Positions 8,028 to 16,658 of a DNA stretch of 64,000 nt are shown one piece after another (positions within the stretch are counted from its first letter, which is position 1; each line of letters begins with the position of its first letter). The stretch is from Pseudomonas putida S13.1.2 (lineage in GTDB: Bacteria; Pseudomonadota; Gammaproteobacteria; Pseudomonadales; Pseudomonadaceae), in contig NZ_CP010979.1 of assembly GCF_000498395.2 (NCBI RefSeq), forward strand, positions 6,230,001 to 6,294,000, written 5' to 3'. Position numbers and translations under genes: made by a program. The notes beneath the pieces are model-generated. The model was not told the DNA's origin and searched no databases. It worked only from the letters and a program-made list of their open reading frames with translations.

Positions 8028-9534
8028 CGGCCAGGGCCCGACGCTGCAGGCTGCGTTTGCGCCAGATGCGCAGCAGCGGCAGGGTAAGCATCAACGCCAC
8101 CAGCGCCCAGACGCCCATGCTGATCGGGCTCGACCAGAGGATGCCCAGTTCACCGTTGGAGATCGACAGTGCGCGGCGCAGGTTCTGCTCCATCAGCCCG
8201 CCCAGGATGAAACCGAGCAGGATTGGCGACAGCGGGAAGTCCAGCTTGCGCAGGATGTAACCCATGATGCCGATGCCGACCATCAGGAACAGGTCGAAGG
8301 TGGTGGCATGCACGGCGTATACGCCGATGGCGGTGATGATGGCGATCACCGGCACCAGCGCCCAGTTCGGCACGGCCAAGATGCGGGTGAATATGCGGAT
8401 CATCGGGATGTTGAGGATCACCAGCATGATGTTGGCGATGAACAGCGAAGCGATCAGGCCCCAGACGATGTCCGGCTGCTGTTCGAACAGCATTGGGCCG
8501 GGCGTGATGTTGTACAGGGTGAGGGCGCCGATCATCACCGCGGTGGTGCCAGAGCCGGGTACCCCCAGCGTCAGCATCGGGACCAGGGCGCCGCAGCAGG
8601 ACGCGCCGATGGCGGTTTCTGGCGCCGCCAGGCCACGGGCGTCGCCCTTGCCGAACTTGCCGCTTTCCCCGGCCAGGCGTTTTTCGGTCATGTAGGCCAC
8701 GGCACTGGCCAGCGTTGCGCCGGCGCCGGGCAGAACGCCCATGATGAAACCGAGCAGGCCGCAGCGGATGTTGACCACGAACACCGAAGCCGCTTCCTTG
8801 AAGTTGAACAGCATGCGCCCGGTGGCTTTTACCGCCTGGTGACCATGGTGGGTCTTTTCCAGCAGCAGCAGGATTTCACTGATGGAGAACAGGCCCAGCA
8901 CCAGCACCACGAACTGGATGCCGTCGGCCAGGTGCACGCTGTCGCCGGTGAAGCGGTACACGCCGCTGTTGGCATCGATGCCGACCGCCGACAGGAACAG
9001 GCCGATCAGTGCGGCAATGAAGGTTTTCAGCGGTTTGTCACCTGCCATGCCGCCCAGGGCGACGATGGCGAACACCATCAGTACGAAGTATTCCGCCGGG
9101 CCGAAGGCGATGGCCCATTTCGCCAGTAGCGGGGCGAACAGCACCATGCCGCAGGTGGCGATGAAGGCGCCGATGAACGAGCTCCAGGCCGACAGCGACA
9201 GGGCGACCCCCGCCAGGCCCTGGCGAGCCATCGGGTAGCCGTCCAGGGTGGTCATCACGGTCGAGGCTTCGCCCGGGATGTTCAGCAGGATAGAGCTGAT
9301 ACGCCCGCCGTACTCGCAGCCCAGGTACACCGCGGCCAGCAGGATCAGCGCCGACTCTGGCGGCAGGCCCAGGGCGAAGGCGATGGGGATCAGCAGGGCC
9401 ACGCCGTTGATCGGGCCCAGGCCTGGCAGCAGGCCGACCACCGTGCCGATGAGGGTGCCGGAGAGGGCGGTGACCAGGTTGTAAGGGGACAGGGCAACGC
9501 CGAAGCCCTGGCCCAGGTAGCTCAAGGTATCCAT
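8020..9534 (-). CDS. tctA: Tripartite tricarboxylate transporter, large membrane subunit TctA
   Basis: A 504-residue integral membrane protein of about 12 helices. The N-terminal ALSGTLIGTVVGLLPGLGPINGVALLIPIAF and the later GFIMGVLPGAGATLASAVAY are the two Gly-Pro-rich signature repeats of TctA. With TctB it forms the proton- or sodium-driven channel that receives citrate or related acids from TctC. It starts three bases after the tctB stop and overlaps the abrB-family gene by 8 bases, so all lie in one operon. Length matches the family (about 500). Confidence 0.95.
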   Translation of the reverse strand: MDTLSYLGQGFGVALSPYNLVTALSGTLIGTVVGLLPGLGPINGVALLIPIAFALGLPPESALILLAAVYLGCEYGGRISSILLNIPGEASTVMTTLDGYPMARQGLAGVALSLSAWSSFIGAFIATCGMVLFAPLLAKWAIAFGPAEYFVLMVFAIVALGGMAGDKPLKTFIAALIGLFLSAVGIDANSGVYRFTGDSVHLADGIQFVVLVLGLFSISEILLLLEKTHHGHQAVKATGRMLFNFKEAASVFVVNIRCGLLGFIMGVLPGAGATLASAVAYMTEKRLAGESGKFGKGDARGLAAPETAIGASCCGALVPMLTLGVPGSGTTAVMIGALTLYNITPGPMLFEQQPDIVWGLIASLFIANIMLVILNIPMIRIFTRILAVPNWALVPVIAIITAIGVYAVHATTFDLFLMVGIGIMGYILRKLDFPLSPILLGFILGGLMEQNLRRALSISNGELGILWSSPISMGVWALVALMLTLPLLRIWRKRSLQRRALADA

Positions 9535-9537
9535 GTG

Positions 9538-9996
9538 TCAGTTCTCCAGTACGCTCAGCAGGCCAAGGGGCAGGGGCACGTCCATCACGCGGTCGAACAG
9601 CCAATAGAGGAGCAGGCTCATGCCGACCACCACCAGGGCGCTGTGCAGCCAGCGCCCGCCATACAGACGGGCCATGGGCAGGCCGACCAGGATGGCGCTG
9701 AGGATGAAGCCCAGGGCTTCGAAGGTGGCCGCGAAGACGATCAGCAGGCCGACGCAGGCGGTGATCTTGGTCAGGGTTTCGCGGTCCAGTTCCGGTTCGT
9801 CGTCCTTGCGCACGATGGGCGTGGGGCGGAACACCAGGTACAACAGGCCCAGGCTCATCAGGCCAAGCATCAGCAGCGGGTAGGCGCGCGGGCCCACCGG
9901 TTCATAGGAAAACGCCGCCTGGTAGGGCCAGGCCATCACGGCCAGGACGGCGCATACCGCCAGCAGGGCCAGGGCGAAGATGCGTTGCAGGATCAT
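9538..9996 (-). CDS. tctB: Tripartite tricarboxylate transporter, small membrane subunit TctB
   Basis: A 152-residue protein with four predicted membrane helices, the usual form of TctB. The start MILQRIFALALL at 9996 is chosen because it has a GAGGA site a few bases upstream. The longer open frame runs back through REP sequence and would add an unlikely polar extension. The family motif GPRAYPLLMLGLM (residues 33-45) is clear. It is separated from tctC by a 125-base REP cluster and lies 3 bases from tctA. Confidence 0.9.
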   Translation of the reverse strand: MILQRIFALALLAVCAVLAVMAWPYQAAFSYEPVGPRAYPLLMLGLMSLGLLYLVFRPTPIVRKDDEPELDRETLTKITACVGLLIVFAATFEALGFILSAILVGLPMARLYGGRWLHSALVVVGMSLLLYWLFDRVMDVPLPLGLLSVLEN

Positions 9997-10037
9997 TGGG
10001 GAATCCTCGTTGGGATTGCTCAAGTGAGATGCAAATC

Positions 10038-10162
10038 CTGTGGGAGCGGCCTTGCGTCGCGATCGGGCGCGAAACCTGCCGATGCGATCTGTCCTAAGCA
10101 TCGTATCGGCTGTGCCAGGGGCCGCTGTGCGGCCCATCGCGACACAAGGCCGCTCCTACAGG
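10038..10162. repeat. Inverted REP cluster inside the tct operon
   Basis: Units CTGTGGGAGCGGCCTTGCGTCGCGA and TCGCGACACAAGGCCGCTCCTACAGG face each other, with GGGCCGC/GCGGCCC and other self-complementary parts between. The cluster lies between tctC and tctB, which are otherwise one operon. A hairpin here could stabilise the tctC part of the mRNA against 3' decay and so raise the binding protein over the membrane subunits. Confidence 0.8.
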
Positions 10163-10184
10163 GAGTGTGGTGAATCCGACAGGC

Positions 10185-11165
10185 TTACTGGATCAGGCCA
10201 AATTCCTTGGCCAGTGCCTTGTAGTCGGCCACTTGCTTCTTCACATAGCCGTCCAGCTCTTCGCCGGTCATGGCGAACGGGAACAACTCGCGCTGGTCAC
10301 GCAGCTTGGCGAAATCTTCCGAAGCCAGCATCTTGTCGAACGAAGCCTTCCACCACGCATAGTCCTCGTCGCTCACCTTTGGCCCCAGGTAGAAGCCGCG
10401 CACTACCGGCCAGACGATGTCGTAGCCTTGCTCCCTGGCGGTGGGGATGTCTTTCATCTCGGGCTCGTCCAGGCGGTCTTTCGAGAACACCGCCAGGATG
10501 CGCATGTTGCCGCTCTGGATGTGCGGCATGGAGTCGGAGATGTCGGTAGAGCCGACCTGGATGTGACCGCCCAACAGCGCCGTGGCAATTTCGCCGCCGC
10601 CTTCCAGGGCCACGTAGCGCAGGTCACGCGGGTTGATGCCTGCAGCCTTGGCGATCAGGGCAGTCTGCATCCAGTCCTGGCTGCCGACGGTGCCGCCTGA
10701 GCCGATCACCACCTTGCTCGGGTCTTTCTTCAACGCCGCGACCAGGTCGTCGAGGGTCTTGTAGGGCGAGTCGCTTTTCACCGCGATCGCCCCGTAGCTG
10801 GTGCCGACAGCAGCCAGCCACTTCACGGCGTTTTCGTCGAAGCGGCCGAACTTGCCCTGGGCCAGGTTCAGCAACGAGCCGCTGGACCAGGCCACCAGGG
10901 TGCCGGCATCGGCCGGGCGTTGAGCGACCACAGCGTTGTAGGCCACCGCGCCAACACCGCCGGGCATGTAGGTGACGCGCATGGGCTTGCTGAGGATCTT
11001 TTCCTGCACCAGGGCGCTTTGCACCAGTTTGCAGGTCAGGTCGAAGCCACCGCCCGGCGAGGCGGGGGCGATGCATTCAGGGCGTTTCGGTTCGGCGGCC
11101 AAAGCGTTGCCGGCCAACAGCAGGCAGCCGGTAGCGAGGACGAGGCGGCGCAGTGAAAAGGTCAT
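10185..11165 (-). CDS. tctC: Tricarboxylate-binding periplasmic protein TctC
   Basis: A 326-residue extracytoplasmic solute receptor of the Bug/TctC family. The signal peptide MTFSLRRLVLATGCLLLAGNALA ends near residue 23. ECIAPASPGGGFDLTC and the later VVIGSGGTVGSQDWMQTALIAKAAGI form the ligand pocket loops that hold carboxylates. The ATG at 11165 is preferred to a TTG two codons earlier because it has a well-placed ACGGAG site. It is the first gene of tctC-tctB-tctA-abrB and lies just downstream of opdH on the same strand. A CA motif (AATAACAACAACG) sits before its ribosome site. Confidence 0.94.
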   Translation of the reverse strand: MTFSLRRLVLATGCLLLAGNALAAEPKRPECIAPASPGGGFDLTCKLVQSALVQEKILSKPMRVTYMPGGVGAVAYNAVVAQRPADAGTLVAWSSGSLLNLAQGKFGRFDENAVKWLAAVGTSYGAIAVKSDSPYKTLDDLVAALKKDPSKVVIGSGGTVGSQDWMQTALIAKAAGINPRDLRYVALEGGGEIATALLGGHIQVGSTDISDSMPHIQSGNMRILAVFSKDRLDEPEMKDIPTAREQGYDIVWPVVRGFYLGPKVSDEDYAWWKASFDKMLASEDFAKLRDQRELFPFAMTGEELDGYVKKQVADYKALAKEFGLIQ

Positions 11166-11181
11166 CGTCAATCTCCGTGAG

Positions 11182-11194
11182 CGTTGTTGTTATT
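11182..11194 (-). promoter_or_regulatory. CA motif before tctC (Hfq/Crc site)
   Basis: The mRNA-sense reading is AATAACAACAACG, which includes AAYAAYAA matches and lies about 17 bases before the tctC ATG, adjoining the ACGGAG ribosome site. In Pseudomonas, Hfq with Crc binds such A-rich motifs to block translation under catabolite repression. Confidence 0.6.
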
Positions 11195-11211
11195 GGATTA
11201 CCGCTATGGGG

Positions 11212-12501
11212 TTACCACAGCGCCACGCTGTAGCTGACCAACAGCCTGACCTCGTCCGCGTCGCGGGCGAAGTTGGAGCGGAAGGTGGCGTTGCGCAGGC
11301 GCACGGCGACGTTCTTCAACGGGCCGCTTTGTACCACGTACTTCAATTCGGTGTTGCGTTCCCACTCCTTGCCTTCACCACCGGCCGCGCGGCTGACGTT
11401 GTCACCACTGATGTAGCGGGTCATGAAGGTCAGGCCGGGTACGCCGAGCGCGGCAAAGTTGTAGTCGTAACGCGCCTGCCAGGAACGCTCGTCGGCACCG
11501 GCGAAGTCGTTGATCTGGACGAAGTTGACCAGGTACGGGTCGGCGCCATCGACATACGGGAAGGCGCTGTCGCCGGACAGTTGCTGCCAGGCGGCGCTGA
11601 CCTTGTGCCCGCCCAGGGCGTAGCTGAGCATGCCGTTGACGGTGGTGTTGTCGATGTTGCCGGCTTTGGCAGCACCAGCATCGTCACTCACGGCCAGGCG
11701 CAGGTCGGCGCCCAAGGTGCCCGGCCCCCAGGGTTGGGTGGCGACCATGCCGATGAAGTGCTGGCGGTAGATATCGTCGAGCTGGGCGAAGTGGTAGCTG
11801 CCGGTGATGCGGTCGGTGAACTGGTAGTCCAGGCCGGCCAGTGCCAGGTTGTCGGCGCTGAAGGTGCCACCGAAGCGGCCGTTCTTGTTGTTCAGCGCCA
11901 GGTCTTCCCAGTTGGTGTCGTTGCGGTCCTTGGCCTTGTCCAGGCGCCCGCCGGTGAAGGTCAGGCCCTTGATCTCTTTCGAAGTGAGCAGGCCGCCTTC
12001 GAAGGTTTGCGGCAGGATGCGCCCGTCGTTGGGTTGCAGTGTCGGCAGCTCGGGGATCAGGGTGCCAATCTTCAGCTCGGTCTGGGAGAGCTTTACTTTG
12101 CCGGTCAGGCCCAGCTTGGAGTATTCGTCAGCGGCCTTGCCGTCGTCGTGGGTCGGCAGCAGGCCGGTATCGGTGCGGTCGGGGCTGGAATCGAGCTTGA
12201 TGCCGAGCATGCCCAGTGCGTCCAGGCCAAAGCCTACGGTGCCATCGGTGTAGCCGGACTCGAAGTTGAGGATGAAACCCTGGGCCCACTCGTCGCGCTT
12301 GGATTGTTGCGCGCTGGTGCCGTCGCGAAAGTCGCGGTTGAAGTACATGTTGCGGGTTTCGAAGGTGGCTGTGCTGTCTTCGAAGAAGGCGGCCTGGCTC
12401 ATCGGGGCGACACCGGCAAGCGCGAGGGCGCTGGCGATGGCTGAGGGGCGTGCGGGAAAGGAACGGGGAGGCGCGAACGCCTGCGGCTGCGATGACAGCA
12501 T
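11212..12501 (-). CDS. opdH: OprD-family porin, tricarboxylate-type (OpdH-like)
   Basis: A 429-residue outer-membrane beta-barrel of the OprD family. An atypical signal region is followed by the typical start AAFFEDSTATFETRNMYFNRDF, and the C-terminus VRLLVSYSVALW ends in an aromatic residue as barrels do. Internal family marks include DEWAQGFILNFESGYTDGTVGFGLDALGMLGIKLDSS and GLTFTGGRLDKAKDRND. Being between tctC and the divergent tctDE, it is most likely the cis-aconitate/tricarboxylate channel OpdH. The start ATG at 12501 has an ACGGAG site. The symbol rests on context as much as on sequence. Confidence 0.82.
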   Translation of the reverse strand: MLSSQPQAFAPPRSFPARPSAIASALALAGVAPMSQAAFFEDSTATFETRNMYFNRDFRDGTSAQQSKRDEWAQGFILNFESGYTDGTVGFGLDALGMLGIKLDSSPDRTDTGLLPTHDDGKAADEYSKLGLTGKVKLSQTELKIGTLIPELPTLQPNDGRILPQTFEGGLLTSKEIKGLTFTGGRLDKAKDRNDTNWEDLALNNKNGRFGGTFSADNLALAGLDYQFTDRITGSYHFAQLDDIYRQHFIGMVATQPWGPGTLGADLRLAVSDDAGAAKAGNIDNTTVNGMLSYALGGHKVSAAWQQLSGDSAFPYVDGADPYLVNFVQINDFAGADERSWQARYDYNFAALGVPGLTFMTRYISGDNVSRAAGGEGKEWERNTELKYVVQSGPLKNVAVRLRNATFRSNFARDADEVRLLVSYSVALW

Positions 12502-12515
12502 CGTCGATGACTCCG

Positions 12516-12530
12516 TTTATTGTTCTTATT
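12516..12530 (-). promoter_or_regulatory. CA motif before opdH (Hfq/Crc site)
   Basis: In mRNA sense this reads AATAAGAACAATAAA, containing AAGAACAA, directly before the ACGGAG ribosome site of the porin gene. The same class of motif lies before tctC, so both entry steps for tricarboxylates may be repressed together by Hfq/Crc. Confidence 0.55.
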
Positions 12531-12593
12531 CGTTGCACCTTGCTGGTGCTTTATTCGGCGCGAAGAGCGACCGTGGTGCGATGCTAGGCAACC

Positions 12594-12625
12594 AACCTTT
12601 CGCTAACCTTTCAGTGAGAAAGGTT
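12594..12625. promoter_or_regulatory. TctD-like operator array between opdH and tctD
   Basis: AACCTTTC occurs at 12594-12601 and again at 12605-12612, one helical turn apart (11 bases). The second copy is followed after five bases by its exact inverse GAAAGGTT (12618-12625). OmpR-type response regulators bind such phased repeats. The array lies between the divergent opdH and tctD genes and is the most likely site for TctD. Confidence 0.6.
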
Positions 12626-12701
12626 TGTGACAAGGGGCTTCACAGGCTTGAGGACAGCGGTACACTCCGCGCCACCGCCCCACCCGAGCAGGGAGAAACC
12701 G

Positions 12702-13373
12702 ATGCGTGTGCTGCTGGTCGAAGACCACCTGCAACTGGCCGAAAGCGTGGCCCAGGCCTTGAAAAGCCAAGGCCTGACCGTAGATGTGCTGCATGACGGC
12801 GTGGCCGCCGACCTGGCCCTGGCCAGCGAGGAGTACGCCGTGGTCGTGCTGGATGTCGGCTTGCCGCGCATGGACGGCTTCGAGGTACTGGCGCGCCTGC
12901 GCGGCCGTGGCAAGACCGTGCCGGTGCTGATGCTGACGGCCCGCAGTGACGTCAAGGACCGGGTCCATGGCCTGAACCTGGGCGCCGACGACTACCTGGC
13001 CAAACCGTTCGAGCTGACCGAGCTGGAAGCACGGGTCAAGGCCCTGCTGCGCCGCAGTGTGCTCGGTGGCGAGCGCCAGCAACGCTGCGGGCCGCTGGTT
13101 TACGACCTGGATACCCGGCGCTTCGCCCTCGGCGACGACAACCTGACCCTGACCTCGCGCGAGCAAAGCGTGCTGGAAGCGCTGATCGCCCGCCCGGGCC
13201 GGGTGATGAGCAAGGAGCAGTTGGCTGCCCAGGTGTTTGGCCTGGACGAGGAAGCCAGCCCCGACGCCATCGAAATCTACATCCACCGCCTGCGCAAGAA
13301 GCTCGACGGCCACCCGGTGGCCATCGTCACCTTCCGCGGCCTGGGCTACCTGCTAGAGCACCGCGATGCGTGA
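12702..13373 (+). CDS. tctD: Response regulator TctD (OmpR type)
   Basis: A 223-residue regulator. Receiver residues 1-115 show the acidic pair Glu7-Asp8, the phosphorylated Asp51 (VVLDVGLPRMDG) and Lys about 101 in DDYLAKPF. The winged-helix DNA-binding domain ends in IEIYIHRLRKKL and TFRGLGYLLE. The ATG at 12702 follows a GGGAG site and gives the standard length. Its stop overlaps the tctE start by 8 bases. It is divergent from opdH and the tctCBA operon, the arrangement known for citrate/tricarboxylate control in enterics and Pseudomonas. In that role it activates uptake when TctE sees tricarboxylate. Confidence 0.9.
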   Translation: MRVLLVEDHLQLAESVAQALKSQGLTVDVLHDGVAADLALASEEYAVVVLDVGLPRMDGFEVLARLRGRGKTVPVLMLTARSDVKDRVHGLNLGADDYLAKPFELTELEARVKALLRRSVLGGERQQRCGPLVYDLDTRRFALGDDNLTLTSREQSVLEALIARPGRVMSKEQLAAQVFGLDEEASPDAIEIYIHRLRKKLDGHPVAIVTFRGLGYLLEHRDA

Positions 13374-14745
13374 CAACGGCAGCCTGCGCGGGCGCTTGCT
13401 GGGTAACCTGGCGTTGTTGCTGGTAGTGCTGATGCTGGCCAGCGGCCTGAGTGCCTACTGGAACGGCCGTGAAGCCGCTGACACGGCCTACGACCGCACG
13501 CTGCTGGCTTCGGCGCGGACCATCGCCGCCGGCCTTTCGCAACGCGATGGTTCACTGAGCGCAGATGTGCCCTACGTGGCGCTGGACACCTTCGCCTACG
13601 ACAGCGCCGGGCGTATCTACTACCAGGTGCTGGACATCAAGCAGCGGCTGATTTCGGGCTATGAGAACCTGCCGCCGCCGCCGCTGGGGACGCCGCGCAC
13701 CGACGACTACCCGGCGTTGGCGCGGTTCTACAACGCAACTTATCTGGGCCAGGACGTGCGCGTTGTCAGCTTGCTCAAGCCGGTAAGCGAGCCGAACATG
13801 AACGGCATGGCGGAAATCCGCGTGGCCGAGACCGAGGAAGCGCGGGTGCGCATGGCCCGTGGGTTGATGGCCGACACCCTCCTGCGCCTGGGCATGCTGG
13901 CACTGGGCGCGCTGATGATGGTGTGGTTTGCCGTGAGCGCGGCGTTGCGGCCGCTGGAGCGCCTGCGCACGGCGGTGGAGGAGCGCCAACCAGATGATTT
14001 GCGGGCATTGCCGGTGGTGCAGGTGCAGCGCGAGCTGAGCCCGCTGGTGCGGGCGTTGAACCACTTTACCGAGCGCTTGCGCGGTCAGTTCGAGCGCCAG
14101 GCGCAGTTCATCGCCGATGCCGCCCATGAACTGCGTACGCCGCTGGCGGCCTTGAAGGCTCGGGTCGAGCTGGGGTTGCGCTCTTGCGAGCCGCAGGAGT
14201 GGCGACAGACCTTGGAAGCTGCGGCCCAGGGCACCGACAAGCTGACCCACCTGGCCAACCAGCTGTTGTCGTTGGCACGGGTCGAAAACGGTGCGCGGGC
14301 GATTGCCGAAGGCGGTGCGCAGCGCCTGGACCTGAGCCAGCTGGCCCGTGAGCTGGGCATGGCCATGGCGCCCTTGGCGCACAAGCGCGGGGTGGCACTG
14401 GCCCTGGAGGCAGAGGCCCCTGTTTGGCTCAAGGGTGAACCGACGCTACTCAACGAGCTTTTGAGCAACCTGGTGGACAATGCCCTGGCGCATACGCCGG
14501 CTGGCGGCAACGTGATTTTGCGGGTGGTGGCGCCAGCGGTGCTGGAGGTGGAAGACGACGGGCCGGGCATTCCCGAGGCTGAGCGCGAGCGGGTGTTCGA
14601 GCGGTTCTACCGTCGCAGTGCGCAGGGTAGCGGGCTGGGCCTGGCGATTGTCGGCGAGATCTGCCGGGCGCACCTGGCGCAGGTTAGCCTGCATGATGGC
14701 GAGAAGGGCGGGTTGCGGGTGCGTGTAAGTTTTATTGCCGATTGA
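13366..14745 (+). CDS. tctE: Sensor histidine kinase TctE
   Basis: A 459-residue membrane kinase. Helices at about 9-30 and 172-195 flank a periplasmic domain of about 140 residues of the TctE N-terminal type. His254 in AQFIADAAHELRTPLAAL is the phosphorylated residue. The ATPase domain has NLVDNALAHTP (N box), VEDDGPGIPEAERERVFERFYR (G1/F) and GSGLGLAIV (G2). It should phosphorylate TctD in response to extracellular tricarboxylates. It overlaps tctD and is convergent with the HDOD gene. Confidence 0.9.
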   Translation: MRDNGSLRGRLLGNLALLLVVLMLASGLSAYWNGREAADTAYDRTLLASARTIAAGLSQRDGSLSADVPYVALDTFAYDSAGRIYYQVLDIKQRLISGYENLPPPPLGTPRTDDYPALARFYNATYLGQDVRVVSLLKPVSEPNMNGMAEIRVAETEEARVRMARGLMADTLLRLGMLALGALMMVWFAVSAALRPLERLRTAVEERQPDDLRALPVVQVQRELSPLVRALNHFTERLRGQFERQAQFIADAAHELRTPLAALKARVELGLRSCEPQEWRQTLEAAAQGTDKLTHLANQLLSLARVENGARAIAEGGAQRLDLSQLARELGMAMAPLAHKRGVALALEAEAPVWLKGEPTLLNELLSNLVDNALAHTPAGGNVILRVVAPAVLEVEDDGPGIPEAERERVFERFYRRSAQGSGLGLAIVGEICRAHLAQVSLHDGEKGGLRVRVSFIAD

Positions 14746-14756
14746 TGTGTTGCCTG

Positions 14757-14840
14757 TACCTGCCTCTTCGCGGGTAAACCCGCTCCCACAGGTATTGTAC
14801 ATTCCTGTAGGAGCAGCCTTGTGCTGCGAAAGGGCCGGCA
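14757..14840. repeat. REP pair between convergent tctE and HDOD genes
   Basis: A CTCTTCGCGGGTAAACCCGCTCCCACAGG unit is followed by an inverted, slightly different unit (CCTGTAGGAGCAGCCTTGTGCTGCGAAAGGG). The two halves belong to different REP subtypes, so this pair is mixed. Confidence 0.75.
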
Positions 14841-14854
14841 CAGGCTGAGGCAAG

Positions 14855-15661
14855 TCAGCTCAACATGCCCCGCGCCTCGAGCAGTTCATCCACTTCCAGC
14901 TCGGTGCCGAAAGGCAGCCCCAGGTGACGGTACGCCGGCAGTGCCGCCAGCGGCCGGTGGCGGCCGCGCTGGCTGATGCAGCGGGCGATCTGCACGATGT
15001 CGATGTAGTCGACCTTGTCGGTCTGCCGGTCCAGGTCCTGAACCTGGCTCGGCAAGTTGATCAACTGCTCCGGAAACTCCCAGGCCTTGAGGATCTTGTC
15101 CCCCAGCGCTGGCTGGATCTGCTCGATCACGTAATGCAGGCAAACCGGGTCGGACAACAGCTCGTTGTGCTCTTCGGCATAGATCAGCACCGGCAGCGCG
15201 CCGATCTGGTTGACCAACCCGCCCAAAGTGGCCTGTTCAGGCTTGAGCTGGGTATAGCGGCGGCAGATTTCGTAGCTGATGCCTGCCACTTCCAGGCTGT
15301 TGGTCCAGATATCGCGAAGCTTCTGTTCAACCGCCGGTGAGCGGGCATGGAAAATCTGCTCGATTACCAGGCCAATGGCCAGGTTGCAGCTGTAGTTGAT
15401 ACCCAGTCGTGTGATGGCGGTGTGCAGGTCGGTGACCTCGACCGCCGCACGCAGCAGCGGGCTGTTGACTACCTTGATCAGGCGCGCAGAAAGGGCCGCA
15501 TCGCGACCGATCACCTTGCTCAGGGCCGCTACGCTGATCTCGCTGTCTTCCGCCGCCTCGCGGATGCTCAAGGCAACCTCGGGCAGGGTCGGCAGGACCA
15601 GGTCATCCTTTTCGATGGCATCGAGCAACTGTGCTTGAACCATCTCGGCCAGCTTGTTCAT
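14855..15661 (-). CDS. HDOD domain protein
   Basis: A 268-residue single-domain HDOD protein. LPTLPEVALSIREAAEDSEISVAALSKVIGRDAALSARLIKVVNSPLL (about 24-71) is the typical first half, and GGLVNQIGALPVLIYAEE the second. HDOD folds resemble HD phosphohydrolases but lack the metal-binding His-Asp pair, and they act as signalling or scaffold modules. The usual partner domains (GGDEF, EAL, kinase) are absent. Start ATG at 15661. It lies downstream of, and in line with, ygfZ. A specific function is not known. Confidence 0.87.
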   Translation of the reverse strand: MNKLAEMVQAQLLDAIEKDDLVLPTLPEVALSIREAAEDSEISVAALSKVIGRDAALSARLIKVVNSPLLRAAVEVTDLHTAITRLGINYSCNLAIGLVIEQIFHARSPAVEQKLRDIWTNSLEVAGISYEICRRYTQLKPEQATLGGLVNQIGALPVLIYAEEHNELLSDPVCLHYVIEQIQPALGDKILKAWEFPEQLINLPSQVQDLDRQTDKVDYIDIVQIARCISQRGRHRPLAALPAYRHLGLPFGTELEVDELLEARGMLS

Positions 15662-15716
15662 GGGCGTTTCTACCGCAGTGGTGGTGCGGCCCCGCCACCG
15701 GGGCGGGGCAGGCTGG

Positions 15717-16658
15717 TCAGCGCTGGATTTCCCGGTCGCGGTCCAGTTCGTAAGGCAGGGTCAGCACTTTCAGGCGCGGGCCTTCCAGGCTGCCCAGATG
15801 CAGGTTGTCGTCTTCCACCGCGTCGGCGCTCAGCACCGCCAGCAGTTCGCAGCCTGCACCGTTGCCGGCAGCAATCACCACTTCACCCACCGACGAACCG
15901 TGGGTGGGCGAGAAGATCTGGGCACCTGGGGCCGGAATGGCCTGCTGGTCCAGTGCCAGGCGGTACTGGCGGCGTTTGAGCTTGCCCAGGTACTGCATGC
16001 GGGCGACGATTTCCTGGCCGGTGTAGCAGCCTTTCTTGAAGCTGACGCCGTCGACCGCTTGCAGGTTGATCATTTGCGGGATGAACAGCTCACGGGTCGG
16101 CCCCATGACCTGGCCGATACCGGCACGCACCTGGCCAAGCAGCCATTCGTTGAGGCTGCCTTCAGGCAGGGCGGCGGCGAGGGCCTGGCGCACAGTGGCG
16201 GCATTCTCCGCCGGCACCCACAGCTCCACACGTCCTGCGGACACGGCAATGGCGATCAGGCCTTCATGGCGCCCGGTACTGCCGGCGTCTGCGGGCACGT
16301 CTAGCCCCAGCGCCTGCAGCGCAGCGTCGCCGCCTTGCAGCCCGAAGCGTGCCCAGGCGGCGCTTTCATCGGTCAGCGTGGCCTTGGAGAACACAGCGTA
16401 CTTCTTCAGGTCGGCCAGTTGCGCTTCAAGCAGTTCGCTGGCCATGGCCAGCAGGTAGCCGTTGCCTTCGGGCAAGATGCGGAAGCTCGACTGCATGCGC
16501 CCTTTGACCATGCAGCGGGCGCCGAGGCTGGCGTATTCCTGGCTGAGGTAGTTGATGTTGCAGGTCAGCTGGCCTTGCAGGAACTTGCCTGCATCGGAGC
16601 CGCGGACGGCGAGGATGCCCTCGTGGGACAGGGGGCAGAAGAAAGCGGAATCGGCCAT
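15717..16658 (-). CDS. ygfZ: Folate-dependent Fe-S cluster protein YgfZ
   Basis: A 313-residue tetrahydrofolate-binding protein of the GcvT-like fold that helps assemble or repair certain iron-sulfur clusters. The diagnostic motif KKGCYTGQEIVARMQYLGKLKR (near residue 210) contains the conserved Cys. The N-terminal AVRGSDAGKFLQGQLTCN matches the family. Start ATG at 16658. It is divergent from sdhE, and both serve succinate dehydrogenase or Fe-S maturation, a neighbourhood conserved in many gammaproteobacteria. Confidence 0.92.
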   Translation of the reverse strand: MADSAFFCPLSHEGILAVRGSDAGKFLQGQLTCNINYLSQEYASLGARCMVKGRMQSSFRILPEGNGYLLAMASELLEAQLADLKKYAVFSKATLTDESAAWARFGLQGGDAALQALGLDVPADAGSTGRHEGLIAIAVSAGRVELWVPAENAATVRQALAAALPEGSLNEWLLGQVRAGIGQVMGPTRELFIPQMINLQAVDGVSFKKGCYTGQEIVARMQYLGKLKRRQYRLALDQQAIPAPGAQIFSPTHGSSVGEVVIAAGNGAGCELLAVLSADAVEDDNLHLGSLEGPRLKVLTLPYELDRDREIQR

